Shown: positions 22,950 to 33,595 of the stretch, in pieces
Position numbering within the stretch: the stretch's first letter is position 1
How the letters are laid out: each line of letters begins with the position of its first letter
NCBI GenBank assembly: GCA_009801015.1
Contig: VHZZ01000138.1
Coordinates: 4,962 to 49,950, forward strand
Direction: 5' to 3'
Length of the DNA stretch: 44,989 bases
Source: Silene noctiflora
Taxonomy: Eukaryota > Streptophyta > Magnoliopsida > Caryophyllales > Caryophyllaceae
Notes under the pieces: model-generated
What the model was told of the DNA's origin: nothing
The model's input: the letters and a program-made list of their open reading frames with translations, nothing else
Databases searched by the model: none
Position numbers and translations under genes: made by a program

Positions 22950-22966
22950 AAGATATATAGACTTAT
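22950..22966 (-). promoter_or_regulatory. Possible TATA box of the PKS gene
   Basis: On the minus strand CTCTATAAGTCTATATATCT lies about 46-62 bp before the start codon. Either CTATAAG or TATATAT could be the TATA box; this would leave a short leader of roughly 20-30 bases. This is a positional guess. Confidence 0.35.
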
Positions 22967-23003
22967 AGAGGACTTTAGGTTAATTAGTAAATTGATAATG
23001 ACT

Positions 23004-23155
23004 TATCCCGCTGTCTCGATCATTTGTTTACTTTCTATTTTAGGATGACTTTAGGTCAATTGGTTCACTTAAATAATTGGCCTCCTTCTTTTTCTCTGGG
23101 TCTTTATGCTAAAATAAAAGGTAAACAAATGATCGGGACGAAGGTGAAGGGAGTA
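23004..23155. mobile_element. Stowaway-like MITE in the PKS promoter region
   Basis: The left end is TATCCCGCTGTCTCGATC and the right end is GGGACGAAGGTGAAGGGAGTA. The inner inverted repeats are CATTTGTTTACTTT and AAAGGTAAACAAATGATC. It is about 152 bp, TA-bounded, and related to the copies at 6313 and 40627. It lies 100-250 bp upstream of the PKS start codon. Confidence 0.75.
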
Positions 23156-23732
23156 TATAAAGTTGGGGATGTATAGTTATATGATCATTATGAAATAAGG
23201 AAAAGGCCAAGACTACAAAGTGTTTGATAATGACTAAACATTAAGGAAAAAAATGTCAATAATTAATACTAGCACTACAAACAAATTTGTCATTGTTTAA
23301 TTTAATCAATTAGTTTATATTCGGTTTAACGACAATAAATAAAACACGACAAATAAATAGATACTCAAATCTTCGTTTCACTCAATTAGCTCCATTATTA
23401 ATCAAATTCATCATTCTCAAGAAAATTATAATGATATTAACTAGTCGAAACCAGTATAGGTATAGCCTTGTTCTTTTGGACTTATTAATTTCAGTTTTTA
23501 TAAGTTCAGGTATTTGTCCTCGGAATCATGACCTCTTTATTGGTTGACCCTACACCATAGATTGGATTAAAAACAAGTGAACAACTGGCCTAGCTAGTAA
23601 TTAATACTTCGTACAATAGTTTAAGCCATTGGAGCCCTCAAGTTTCTTTCACTCATAAATGTAGTAGGGAAAATGCATGTGTGGTGTAATAATATAAAGG
23701 AAAAAATTGCACCATGACATTTAAAATATTTA

Positions 23733-23845
23733 TACCCATGAGACGGCCATGAGCACGTAAATCAATCGGTAAGAGATTGTTCTAAATCAAACTCTGGGAA
23801 GAGTACTATTTTACCTGATTTAAATTCGAACTAAACCAGATGTAC
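23733..23845 (+). mobile_element. Decayed SINE, family copy 3
   Basis: On the plus strand CCATGAGCACGTAAATCAATCGGTAAGAG matches in order the 5' head of the SINE at 21.6 kb (CCATGAGCACTTAGATCAAC), and AAATTCGAACTAAACCAGATG matches its 3' part. The middle, including most of the B-box region, is shorter and altered, so this is an old internally deleted copy. Confidence 0.55.
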
Positions 23846-24110
23846 TAAGAATCACATTTAAGACAATACGACGTGATATGTTACCAGTGACAGACCTAAA
23901 AATTTAGTGTTTGGGGGGCACTAAAATTTTTTAACGTGTTATTTACGCGCGTTTTAGATCAATATTTTTATATTTTAATGTTTTTTTTCCCTAAATTCGT
24001 ATTATATATAAGTAAAAGAATGAAAAAATAATGGTTCTATTGATATATTTTCTCAAAAAATAATATTTTCTATAAAATAGTTTAAAATTTAAACATATAT
24101 GTAAAAATAA

Positions 24111-24199
24111 TACTCCCTCCTATTTCCTTTGTTGTTCCCTTTTGGTTTTGACACAAGAATTAAGTGAATCAATTTGGACCACACAATACACATGACCCC
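24111..24199. repeat. 89-bp MITE end, identical to 25777-25865
   Basis: This starts TACTCCCTCCTATTTCC and ends CATGACCCC. It is base-for-base identical to 25777-25865. The first copy stops at an ambiguous base (N at 24200); the second continues into AAAGAGGGAACAACAA, the opposite arm of the same MITE. The upstream flanks differ. Identity against a background of older, diverged repeats is suspicious. Confidence 0.9.
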
Positions 24200-24200
24200 N

Positions 24201-25776
24201 CCCTTGGCAAAGCCGTGTCATCCCATCAAATATATCATAGACAACGATAATTAAATTTACTAAACAATAATATCTACGCATGGCTTAGGGCAACACATTC
24301 CGCATATCACTAGACATAACGATTCTACTTCAAGTATTACATATAACCATCCATGCATAAAAAAATACAACAAACTTAATTATTATTTCTATGTATACAT
24401 AAAATTCTATAAGAATCATTCTACAACATAATATATACATAATCCATCTATTTGGCGAAAAATTGCAACAATGCTTTTTATTTAACACGGCCTTAGGCCA
24501 TTCATTGTCATATTTTACTTAACTCAATCTGCATCCTGCAATATGGTTAGTAATTTCTATCTCAAGGCAATCAATTTTCCACCTTGAGGCAACAATTGAC
24601 CCTTAGAAACAAAATATTGCTAACTACCCCACTCGTTCAGTCTCTCAAGGTAACCGGTTCAAAACTTAGAGGGCCAGATGTTTGGTGTGAGGGGATCCCT
24701 TACTCATCCCAAGCCTAATGGGCTCATAATAGTTTCTACCCGGGTTCAATTTATTAGACACATCCTAAATTCATTGGGTTCATTTGTTTTAGGCCTAAGG
24801 ATTGTTTGCTCTGATACAACTTTGTAACACCCCCATTTATCCAGGAGTCTTGAGCAAGACATTCCCAGATAAATGAGATCGTTACCATCTTTGTTGCCTG
24901 CGGCAGTGATTACAAAGATAAACGAACGACAGTACTTTAAATTAAATATAGTGTTAAGACATTTATTACAAAACCAAATCCAAATACTATAAATAAATAA
25001 ATTGCAGTCGCGGCGGAAAATAAACTAAATAAATAAACTAAGGTGATCTAGACATTTAAGTTCTCCGTAGCCTCACGCCAAGCAGCTGCCAACTTAGTCA
25101 ACTCATTACCTGTCAATCAATCTGCTCCCTGATAATTGGTTCATCACAGGTGTTCACGAATACACGGTCAACCCAAGGTCGAGTAGTATGTAAATAATCA
25201 ACAATAACAATAATAAATGCACACAATGAAATCAGACAATGCAACCGATGCCTCTCCACATCTGACACCATCACATAACTCCAATACTTCCCGTGATCAC
25301 ATCCCGAAACACCCGCCTCGCCATTCCCTAGGCCAAGGACAAACTCAACCGTCGTTGCGAACCAGGATAAACCAAAGCACACTAGGGTCAAGCCTGCACA
25401 CCAGCCATGGGCCTTAAAAAAAGTAACCATCTCCAACACCAAACCACACCAACATCCGACACAATATGAATGCATGTCATGCCAATAACCAAAATAATAT
25501 AATTCATGCCATTAATATTCATCAAACANGATAAACCATTTAATAACACAACCATACATGTAAACATGGCAACAAATAATGTACACATTAATATTATGGT
25601 TGAGTAGATATATCCTACCTCGTAGCTAGCAATATCCGTTAGCAATATCCAAGTAAATATCAGAAATAGTCAACCTCGAAACCATCACCTAAAAGCATGT
25701 ATTCGATAATTTATTCGCTATTCAATTATTGCACTAATTTACGAATTACATTATTTGTTAATTATTAATTATTAAC
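24201..25776 (-). mobile_element. Truncated LTR retrotransposon fragment (LTR, PBS, leader)
   Basis: On the minus strand, LTR sequence ends GGGGGTGTTACA (plus 24823 onward). A few bases later comes TTGTATCAGAGC (plus 24808-24819), one base from the usual initiator-methionine tRNA primer site TGGTATCAGAGC. Untranslated leader follows to 24201. The LTR extends right to at least 25776, where an unrelated repeat begins, so its TG start is missing. An ambiguous base lies at 25530. The LTR is related to the one at 43051-44989 (shared GGTTCATCACAGGTGTTCAC and GCAAGACATTCCCA). No gag or pol is seen. The small open frames here, including one of 120 codons, are LTR noise. Confidence 0.7.
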
Positions 25777-25999
25777 TACTCCCTCCTATTTCCTTTGTTG
25801 TTCCCTTTTGGTTTTGACACAAGAATTAAGTGAATCAATTTGGACCACACAATACACATGACCCCACATCAAATTGATTTTGGACCACACAAAATTATCC
25901 AAAAAGAGAAAGAGGGAACAACAATGAAATTATCTAACATTATCCTTTATAGAATATAATATACTTTAGTACTTAATAAATAAACAAATGTAAGTGGTT

Positions 26000-26160
26000 T
26001 AATAGTTTAGAATTTGACAAGTCAATTGAAGGTTAGAGGTTCGAATCGCATATCAAGCAATTTTTTAAAAAATTATCTAACATGTACCAAGAATCGAACC
26101 TCATGCCTTCAAGAAAGTAATTCACACATTTACCAACTGTGCCATGATAACTTAATGTCT
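26000..26160. other. Two tRNA-like heads facing each other
   Basis: On the plus strand AGTGGTTTAATAGTTTAGAA (A-box-like) is followed by GAGGTTCGAATCGC (B-box-like). On the minus strand GGCACAGTTGGTAAATG is followed by GAGGTTCGATTCTTGG, an even better A/B pair. The two point toward each other around 26065-26090, which makes a foldback. Neither is a complete tRNA gene; they probably derive from SINEs or from a tRNA-like subterminal part of the hAT element. Confidence 0.5.
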
Positions 26161-26259
26161 ACATTAGATACCTACAAAAATTTATTTTTGAAACTTCATG
26201 GGGGGCACCTGCCTCCCGGACCCCCCTTGGGTCCCCTTGCGTCCGCCCCTGTATGTTAC

Positions 26260-26605
26260 GTTAGGATTTATTGACTGAAATAGAGGGAGTATGAAAATTA
26301 TGTTCGGATTGGATAATAACTCCAAATCAAATCAAGGGAAGATTGAGAAATTAAATTGTGTAGTTAATAATCAGTACGTACTAGTATATGATGCCATGCA
26401 ATACACGTAACAAGCCTTAGCTTGTTGTGATTTATACCTAATGCCGAAACGTGATTGGTTTCGATAATTACGACTTTTACCAAACCACGAAAAGAAAAGA
26501 AAAGAAAAGAAAAGAAGAGGTTTTGTTTATTTGGATAATGTGAGTATTGTCTATTTGGATGAGAAATTGTCTTGAACAATTTAATTCGATTTTCTCGATT
26601 TATGT
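26260..26605. other. Intergenic DNA between the hAT and Mutator-type elements
   Basis: GAAATAGAGGGAGTA at 26278-26292 looks like the free right end of a 'TACTCCCTC' MITE. An AAAAG microsatellite lies at about 26489-26516. No gene is seen. Confidence 0.5.
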
Positions 26606-27036
26606 GTGTCAACCGGGTTTTTTTTGCCAAAATAACTATTTGGGACAAATTATTTGCCATAATGACCATATGTCTATTATATTTACCAAAATGACCATAT
26701 AACATAGTAATTTGAGTATAACCAAGTAATTAACTAACCACAATATTCAAATTTAATTTAAAAAATTATTTAAGTTTATCATGATAAATAAAGAAATCAT
26801 TTACTTTCGTGATATATAAAAAAAAATTCATAGTTTTTTTCTTTTACAAATTGAAATTATCTATAAAATCTGCATTGATAGTAGCTAAAAGATTGGAAAG
26901 ATTCTTACATAATTATATTGCAATAGTGCTTTGGCAATTAGAAAGAAATTGCATGTTTTTTTTAAATGCATTTTCTTACTTCTTGTAAACAATAGTTTAT
27001 GAAAGTGTATTTATAAAATTGCATGTTTTTGTGAAA

Positions 27037-27074
<38 letters not shown>

Positions 27075-27373
27075 TCTTCATTCAAAAGTCAAAAGTAGAT
27101 TCATGAGTCAATGAATAATTTTATGAAATTTTATTAAAGTAATATTGAAATAGTATTGTTCTTCAGTTTTGTAGAATTTTTTAATAATTTTTATATATTT
27201 GCATTATTTTAAGGGAATATAAATAAATTTGAAAAGAAAAAAAAAATTGTTTAGCTTTTTTTATGGCAACTTTATAACTTAGATGGTTATTTTGGTAATT
27301 AGATTTATAAAATGGTCAATTTGGAAAATAATTTGAGTTAAACGGCTATTTTGGCAAAAAATCCGTGTCATCC
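26606..27373. mobile_element. Mutator-type foldback element with 9-bp target duplication
   Basis: The element is 26615-27364. Its ends are long imperfect inverted repeats: GGGTTTTTTTTGCCAAAATA on the left and GGATTTTTTGCCAAAATAG read inward from the right, continuing for roughly 80-90 bp (CAAATTATTT, GACCAT). The flanks GTGTCAACC (26606-26614) and GTGTCATCC (27365-27373) match at 8 of 9 positions, as expected of an old 9-bp Mutator duplication. The 750-bp body is AT-rich and non-coding, and contains a 34-base A run at 27039-27072. Confidence 0.75.
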
Positions 27374-27911
27374 TTGCGTAGGCATCATGTCAATCTTCTA
27401 GACAAAAGGTTACTTGATTCCGTATAAAATTCTAGCAAAAGGTTAATTAATGAATTGAACTTTGACATCAATGAAAAATTATTTATCAATCATTATTTTA
27501 TTTTTTTCATAAGTTGTTTTTTAGCTATTGTTTTCTTGTGTAATTAAAGAGCAATTTGCAAAATAAATAAGATTGATAGGGATAGTCATTTTAACAGAAA
27601 GGGATGGACATATGTATCGACTCTTTCATATCCATATCCTCCAAATAAAAACAACTTTTCGTATTCATTTAATTATCTGTCACGAGTAAAAATCTAAAAT
27701 CATATCGTATATATATCTGCCTCATTTACATGTTCAATCTGTATTCATTTCATTATCTGTCACGAGTAAAAGTTTTCAGAAAATCATATCGTATATCTGC
27801 CTGATTTACATGTTACTCATACGAATTCACGACTTTTTCAGGACTATGTAGTAAAATAAACAATAAATTATTAATTCATATTGGAGGTGTGGTTGATATT
27901 TTTTGAGAAAA
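27374..27911. other. AT-rich intergenic DNA with a short direct repeat
   Basis: TATTCATTT-ATTATCTGTCACGAGTAAAA followed by AATCATATCGTATAT occurs at about 27662 and 27731, a local duplication of roughly 60-70 bp. No gene is seen. Confidence 0.5.
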
Positions 27912-28265
27912 AGGAACATACATCGGATGTATTATTACCTCAAATTTTATTTGTTTTCGAGCATATGTGTATTTTTTTAAAGTTTATTACCTAAAACTTT
28001 ATTTGTTTTTGAGCATATGACTATTTTTTCTGAGCTTATTAGAGTTTATAAGTTAGATTTTAATTTTTTCCGTCAAAACTTAAATTTAACTAAACTTATA
28101 GGTAATGTTTTTGAGTTTTATTGTAATTTTTTGAGTTTAGTGTTTAAGTAAATGAATTCATAAACTTTATAGTAAAACTCATAATTTTTAAAACATAACT
28201 CAAAATCTTTATTATAATGCTAAAAAACTATACAATTGGTGGTAGTGCATCAGATGTATAATCTA
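27912..28265 (-). mobile_element. Palindrome-ended AT-rich MITE, copy B (inverted)
   Basis: This is the reverse orientation of the element at 11904-12255: it begins AACATACATCGGATGTATTA and ends GGTAGTGCATCAGATGTATA. The interior phrases (GAGCATATG, TAACTCAAAATC) correspond in inverted order. Ends are approximate to a few bases. Confidence 0.7.
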
Positions 28266-28534
28266 CTTACTAATATTTTTTATACCCGCCCTATTAACAT
28301 CCCTAAATATCGTTAATCCGACCACAGATTTGTGACGGTTGGATATGTACTTTAGGCTATGAGGAATGGCATAGGAGGGCCTCTTTGGGCTATATACAAT
28401 CTACTGAAAAATCTCCTATTTTAGTATTTGTTTTATGTGCTTTTTCACGTTCTTGCATGTCTATACTCTAAAAATCGATAAAGATGGAAAAGACACCAAG
28501 TTAAGGACACAAAGACAAAATGATTGAAGATTTT

Positions 28535-28535
<1 letters not shown>

Positions 28536-28577
<42 letters not shown>
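28536..28577 (+). repeat. TTA trinucleotide microsatellite
   Basis: About thirteen uninterrupted TTA units. In one frame they give a run of Leu, on the other strand Asn, which explains the low-complexity open frames seen here. This is not a gene. Confidence 0.95.
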
Positions 28578-28777
28578 GAAATTTTAATATTATTATCGAC
28601 AGAAGGCATTTGCTTGAATTGTTCCTTTCTCTTAAAAAAAACAAGCACCACATAATTGCAGTGTTACCTAATAAATTATCGTGTAAGATCGTTGTATGGT
28701 GTACAACAGTTCGTTTGTGTGTTAAGTATCTCATTTTATTTAATCATAATGATAAATAAGTGTTTAATTAATCAAAA

Positions 28778-29115
28778 CTAGTATAGTGTAGCTCCCGTGT
28801 AAATGCACGGTATTTTAGATACGAATATTTGATAGTTTAACAATTAATTAAACTAATGTAATTTACCTCCATTTTGAAAAGGGTAGAAAATTTGCATATA
28901 TAATTTCAAGGAGATATTTTATTAGCCTTATTTATGTAAAAGTTAAATAATCGATGTTATAAAATTAATTAAGAGATAAATACTATTTAATAATAAATAT
29001 AGATAGTGAACACTAATTAATTAGGAAAAAAAATATTATCCAGTAGAATATTACCTAGGCGGGAAATTTAAGCGAGTGAATTTAAAGATGTGTTAATCTT
29101 TTAGTATATAGGGGA
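28778..29115 (-). mobile_element. Complete short non-autonomous Helitron, copy 2
   Basis: On the minus strand it begins TCCCCTATATACTAAAAG after an A and ends with the CCGTGCATTTACACGG hairpin, then CTAG followed by T. It aligns along its whole 338 bp with the copy at 20082-20413; both copies start and stop at the same family positions, while the flanks are unrelated. It has several point changes, small indels and an extra TATAG-like duplication near the CTAG end. Non-coding. Confidence 0.85.
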
Positions 29116-30132
29116 TGTCGTCTTGCGGTGAAAAGCGGTTTTATTATATAATTCGTGTATTATTCACAACATAATTGATGAAAAAATGGAAATGAACTAT
29201 TCATAGTACATAAAATGGTAAATTTCACATGTGAGTACTAGACCTGTCAAATTCCGACCCGATCGGAAAACCTACCATTTTTCCAGGGTCCAGACCCGAA
29301 AATTTCGACCTGTTTCATTTCGTTAAGATGTGTACTCGGGTTTTTAGTTTAGTTTATCGTGTAAGCGGAATTAGCCAACCGGCCTTGTAAGAAGTGCAAA
29401 CATGACACCGATGTCGATAGGTAGAAGAAGACAATTATAATGAGAAGCTGATAATAATGGTGTCAGAAAAACAAAGATAAGGACCAAAGATAAAGGGAGG
29501 GCCTCCCTCCCACCATACCACTGCCATGCCGTATTCAAAGATTGCCAATTTTCGAGTAAAATAGTTGTGAAAAATATTTAATGCAATTTGTCGAATACTG
29601 AAACTTTGAAGACAGATGCGTATGGTTGAGCAAGAGGGATATCATCTAGCTCTGCTGGCTTCATCACCTCTCATTATTGTTGTCGACACTGGCGGGGCTA
29701 CGGGAGGGCTAACAGTGCAAACAAATGGTTGGGAGTTGGGATGCAATCGACACAGAAAGTAATACTATTAGTGTAGTTACAAAATCATGGAAATACAAAT
29801 AATTGAGCAAAACGTCTTACAAACGATAATTATAAGAGACGAGTAATGAATAAACGAACTCACAAAATACAGCAACGGATAAGTGTGCTTGAGCGACTGC
29901 AAAAATCCAATGGTACGAATAATTACCTTGCTACTACCAAGCTGAGGATGCTCCTAATGACTGTTGCGACGAACAATCTAAATAAAACATACTATACTAT
30001 GGCTTAACCTAACTAAGGCAGCCACGAGTTGAATCACATCCCGAGCTAACTAGCAGGGTGTTCGGGAGAGATTACGCCGTGTGTTGTCAAGGAAAATACC
30101 GAGACTAGGTGAATTACACTTTTTTTCAGCAA
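29116..30132 (-). other. PMT2 3' flank
   Basis: Intergenic DNA plus the probable PMT2 3' UTR close to 30132. An ACCCGATCGG/GACCCGAAAATTTCG retroelement-like stretch is at 29250-29340. No further gene is seen. Confidence 0.45.
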
Positions 30133-33100
30133 TCATTGTGTGGTGGTGGTGTTACCCTCGAGAGTCCAGTATTTCTTAACGGCAACAAGAATTTTCTCGG
30201 GAACTAGAGGACCATCCTCGTGATCTACCATTCGGGTTTCCCACCTCATTCCGGATATGATCTTGTTCACGTTGACCAACACATCTACTTCATCTCGTAT
30301 AATGACTGCCCCTTCTGGGCGCAATATCCTATCCATCTCCAGAAGGATGTCTTCAAAGGAACATCTGTCGTCACAATGAATTAGGAATCACATAAGACAG
30401 ATGCCTCGACAATAAGAAAATTATGATGCTGTGTATATAATATATATTACCATGTTGGAGCGTTTTACACACACGTTATGAAACCACAAGTTATTATATG
30501 GCCAAATACCCTTCAAAAGGCAGTTAATAAAAAAGTTCATAAACGATTCAAACCAAGAGGATTTTCTGTAAGTATTTATCCGTTTTTTTAACGTGTGCCC
30601 TCACGCATTAAGAACTTATTTAAAGAAATATTCACAAGAAAAAATCATGAGAAATTGAACAGTCAATTCACTTTTACCATCGTTACTGAAATAAGCTTAA
30701 GAATCATTCAAGAATAGGTTCTTAAATATCTTAATGTGTTCCTTAAGGGCACACGTTAAAAAAACTGAATATCTATGTGTGATTATGTGAGGTACTGAAT
30801 TCCACGCACGATTGAAATATAGGTCACACATTAAGTTCAGTTTTTCTGATTAGTAGTACAGTTCAAAACACATCATTACAGATAACAAATAATTCACGGA
30901 GATTCCTAGTTTCCTACAATGAAATCCAAAGGTTTGTCAGTGTCATGGATACTCTACACAGCACTATAAGTCTGCAATACAAGGTACATGAGAATAAACT
31001 TCAAGTAAAGACAGAGCACTGAACTTCAAATCATCGCAATTCAACATAGAGGGAGGACAAGGAAAATACTCGGATTGCAAAACTTACTTGTTCTTGTAAA
31101 GGGTGAAGAGTCTGTTAGCATGAATTAGGTCATATGTCCTCGGGTATGTAGAGAAGCCTTCACACCTGCAAAACGAGAGACAATGACGTCAAACGGAAAC
31201 ATCAAATAATAAACTTTCAACGAAGAAAAAAATTATGCTCGTGAAGAAATACCAGTCGTGATAGATGCCTGTTAGTCCTCGCTCATATACAGCACCCAAG
31301 GTACTCTTCTCTGCAATAGTAGGCACGACATTCATGACCCACAACTTTGACGATTGAATGGCAGCAGCAAAGCCTCCCATCCCGGCATTCATATCCATAA
31401 TATTACGATATCTGCCAGTATCAAGCAGGCTATTGATTCTTTTGTAAGCCTTCACATGTTTCTTCCACATATTGCTGTCCTTCGTGTATGAATCAGCGGT
31501 AACTCCAGGAATAGATCCGCTTGTTACCCTAGGTGGAACAGCATACAGCCTTTCAGGAAATGGTTTCAGCTGCTCGCCTGCAATGTCACTTGGATATGGA
31601 GTTATACATGGCTCCATTTTCTTGTACCTAAAAATGAAAAAAAAAAAAAAATATATATATTGAAAAAACCTCATCAAAGTTGTTGCTTTTGATGTAAAAA
31701 AGCCAAGGAACACAGAGTTCATGATATAATTGCGCATTGACAATGTTATTCTGATGAGCTACAAGATGAATGGATATTCAAAGGACGACAGAGCATCTAC
31801 TGCCTCGTCCTGAATATAATCATATCAGAACCATGGTTACCAGATTCGCTCAAAATAGAGCATAGTTCGATAAAATTATAACCAAGCACCATAATTCAAT
31901 GTAAATTGAATTAGCAATTCACGCAAATCAATTCGCGATTCGTTAGGCAGTTAAGCGAATCCGGTAACCCAGATCAGAACATGACACTAAATCGACTTCG
32001 AGGGTACATTCCCATGTGCAAGAATGACATAGCATCTTATTTCAAAGCTGAAACCACAATTTTATAGACGTAAAATTGCAAAACAAAGCCAAGAGGTAAA
32101 TTATAGAGAGAAACATACCAAACATCATTAGGATTAGCAACCTCGCACATGGTAGCCTGAGACCGATCTTGTCTGCTACTACAAGAATCAGCATTTGGAC
32201 TTTTTTGCCAAATGGCAATCTCCCCCTTCTCATGCTTCTTCTCCCAGCAAAGAAGTTTCGCAACTTTTTCAATGCTGTCTTGCTCTTCCTTAAGATCCTC
32301 CTCAGTACGCTGCCAGGCTTTGAAATTAGTCTTCCAGTTGATTGGAGGACCTGAAAGAACCCAGTAACCACCTGGTCTTAGAACACGATCTACTTCCATC
32401 ATAGCCATTCCACCTGCAAAGGGAAGGAACCGAGATGCCATAGATTAGCTAATGCAAGGGCAGTCATAATCACACCTATCTCTGAGTATTATGTAGAAAA
32501 AGTTCAATCTCCTAGCGTTACGAAAGACTAATATCTCAGAAACATGGTTGGTGCAAGCATATTGATAAAAACAAAATGACATGTAGCTTGAGATCAAGAA
32601 AAATGATCAATTAGGAGGGAAATCTCACCGTTTGCTCCCCACGGAATTAAGCAACGAGAACAGTGTGCCATGTCAAAGGCGTGTGATGGATAGGGCAATT
32701 TGATTGTTCCTAGAACACCAATTACAGCAGGCACTCCCCTTTCAAGAGCAAACTGAACTTGTGCTTCATGAGAGTCTTTAGGAGCAAATGACATCGCAAT
32801 AACATTTCTGCTCCAAAGGTATGCGCCCCAACTCGCAACCTAACACAACAACACAAGTTGGAGCCATCTCATAACACTTGGAAAATGTCTATAAGAAAGT
32901 TACAAAAGAGCTAAGCAAAGCAAAAGGCAGTCACTTAATGAATAATAAAGTTTGCATCTTACCCCACAACCAGTGTCCAGAGCTGTTCTAACAGTGCCAT
33001 TCTTCATCGGAATCACAGACGCAAGCTGATCAATATACTTATCAGCTCCTTGAGGAAACTGTGTCCCACCACCAGGGAACCTAAACACATTTCCTTCATA

Positions 33101-33595
33101 TTGGACCCAATTCTGAATAGCCTTCTCCACTGTCAATGCTTTGTAAGGAGCATTGGCATATGGTACATAATCACGGCTCTTTGGCCATGGAAAAGGAGTT
33201 ACGTATCCTTTTGGTGCAGGAATAAGACAATGCAACTTCTCTTCTTCAGGGGGGCAATGCCTCTCTCTATAGTTCATATTTTCTCTTGGAAACATCATTG
33301 CACGCTTTTGATCATGGCAAGGAGTGTAATCCGTGTACTTAGCCTTGCACGGTTCAAACACTTTTGTCGTTATACTGGTCTTAATTTCTTCATTATGATG
33401 TGTCTCAAAATTCAAGTTTGATAGGACGGCACAGTCAGCCGCGCTCTTGGTGACGTCCATAGCTATACTATCTCCCTTCCCAAATCCACTTCTCTGCCAT
33501 GCCCCCAATAAATAGAAGAAACCGCATAAACCAACCACTATGAATATTGACAGTGAAGACCTAGTCCTACTTTCACCAGGATTTTGTTTCGCCAT
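30133..33595 (-). CDS. PMT2: PMT2-type probable methyltransferase (Golgi)
   Basis: Six exons, read right to left: 32963-33595, 32629-32839, 32119-32413, 31253-31627, 31088-31165 and 30133-30364 (stop). All phases agree and give 607 residues; Arabidopsis PMT2 is about 616. These are type II Golgi proteins of the DUF248/QUA2 family, thought to methylate cell-wall pectin; donor S-adenosylmethionine. One membrane anchor lies at about residues 15-33 ([20 protein letters not shown]). [22 protein letters not shown] and [20 protein letters not shown] follow. The SAM-binding loop is [12 protein letters not shown] at the exon 1/2 join, and a second methyltransferase-like half has [15 protein letters not shown]. 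The C-terminal [21 protein letters not shown] is typical. The substrate is not shown by sequence. Intron 5 holds a MITE. Confidence 0.96.
30582..30765. mobile_element. MITE with perfect 20-bp inverted ends in PMT2 intron 5
   Basis: GTTTTTTTAACGTGTGCCCT at 30582-30601 is the exact reverse complement of 30746-30765, and similarity continues inward (ATTAAGA...TTAAGAAC). The element is 184 bp and non-coding. I could not see a clear target duplication, so the superfamily is open; the ends suggest a Mutator-type MITE. Confidence 0.85.

Larger units (their letters stand above)
23877..26259. mobile_element. hAT element with 8-bp target duplication and nested insertions
   Basis: The element is 23885-26251. 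It begins CAGTGACAGACCTAAA and ends GCGTCCGCCCCTG, i.e. CAGGGGCGGACGC on the other strand, so the ends are imperfect inverted repeats. The 8-bp sequence TATGTTAC lies directly outside both ends (23877-23884 and 26252-26259). An 8-bp target duplication with CAG..CTG ends is the hAT pattern. No transposase is seen. The core is interrupted by an LTR retrotransposon fragment (24201-25776) lying between two identical 89-bp MITE-end segments, and by tRNA-like sequence near 26000-26160. Confidence 0.8.

Noticed and set aside
24823..25645. 120-codon and 85-codon minus-strand frames
   Set aside because: They lie in LTR sequence shared with 43051 onward, one of them contains an ambiguous base, and neither is conserved as a frame in the second LTR copy.
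26085..26150. A tRNA gene on the minus strand
   Set aside because: Good A and B boxes but no complete acceptor stem or anticodon arm could be paired; more likely a SINE or tRNA-derived transposon part.
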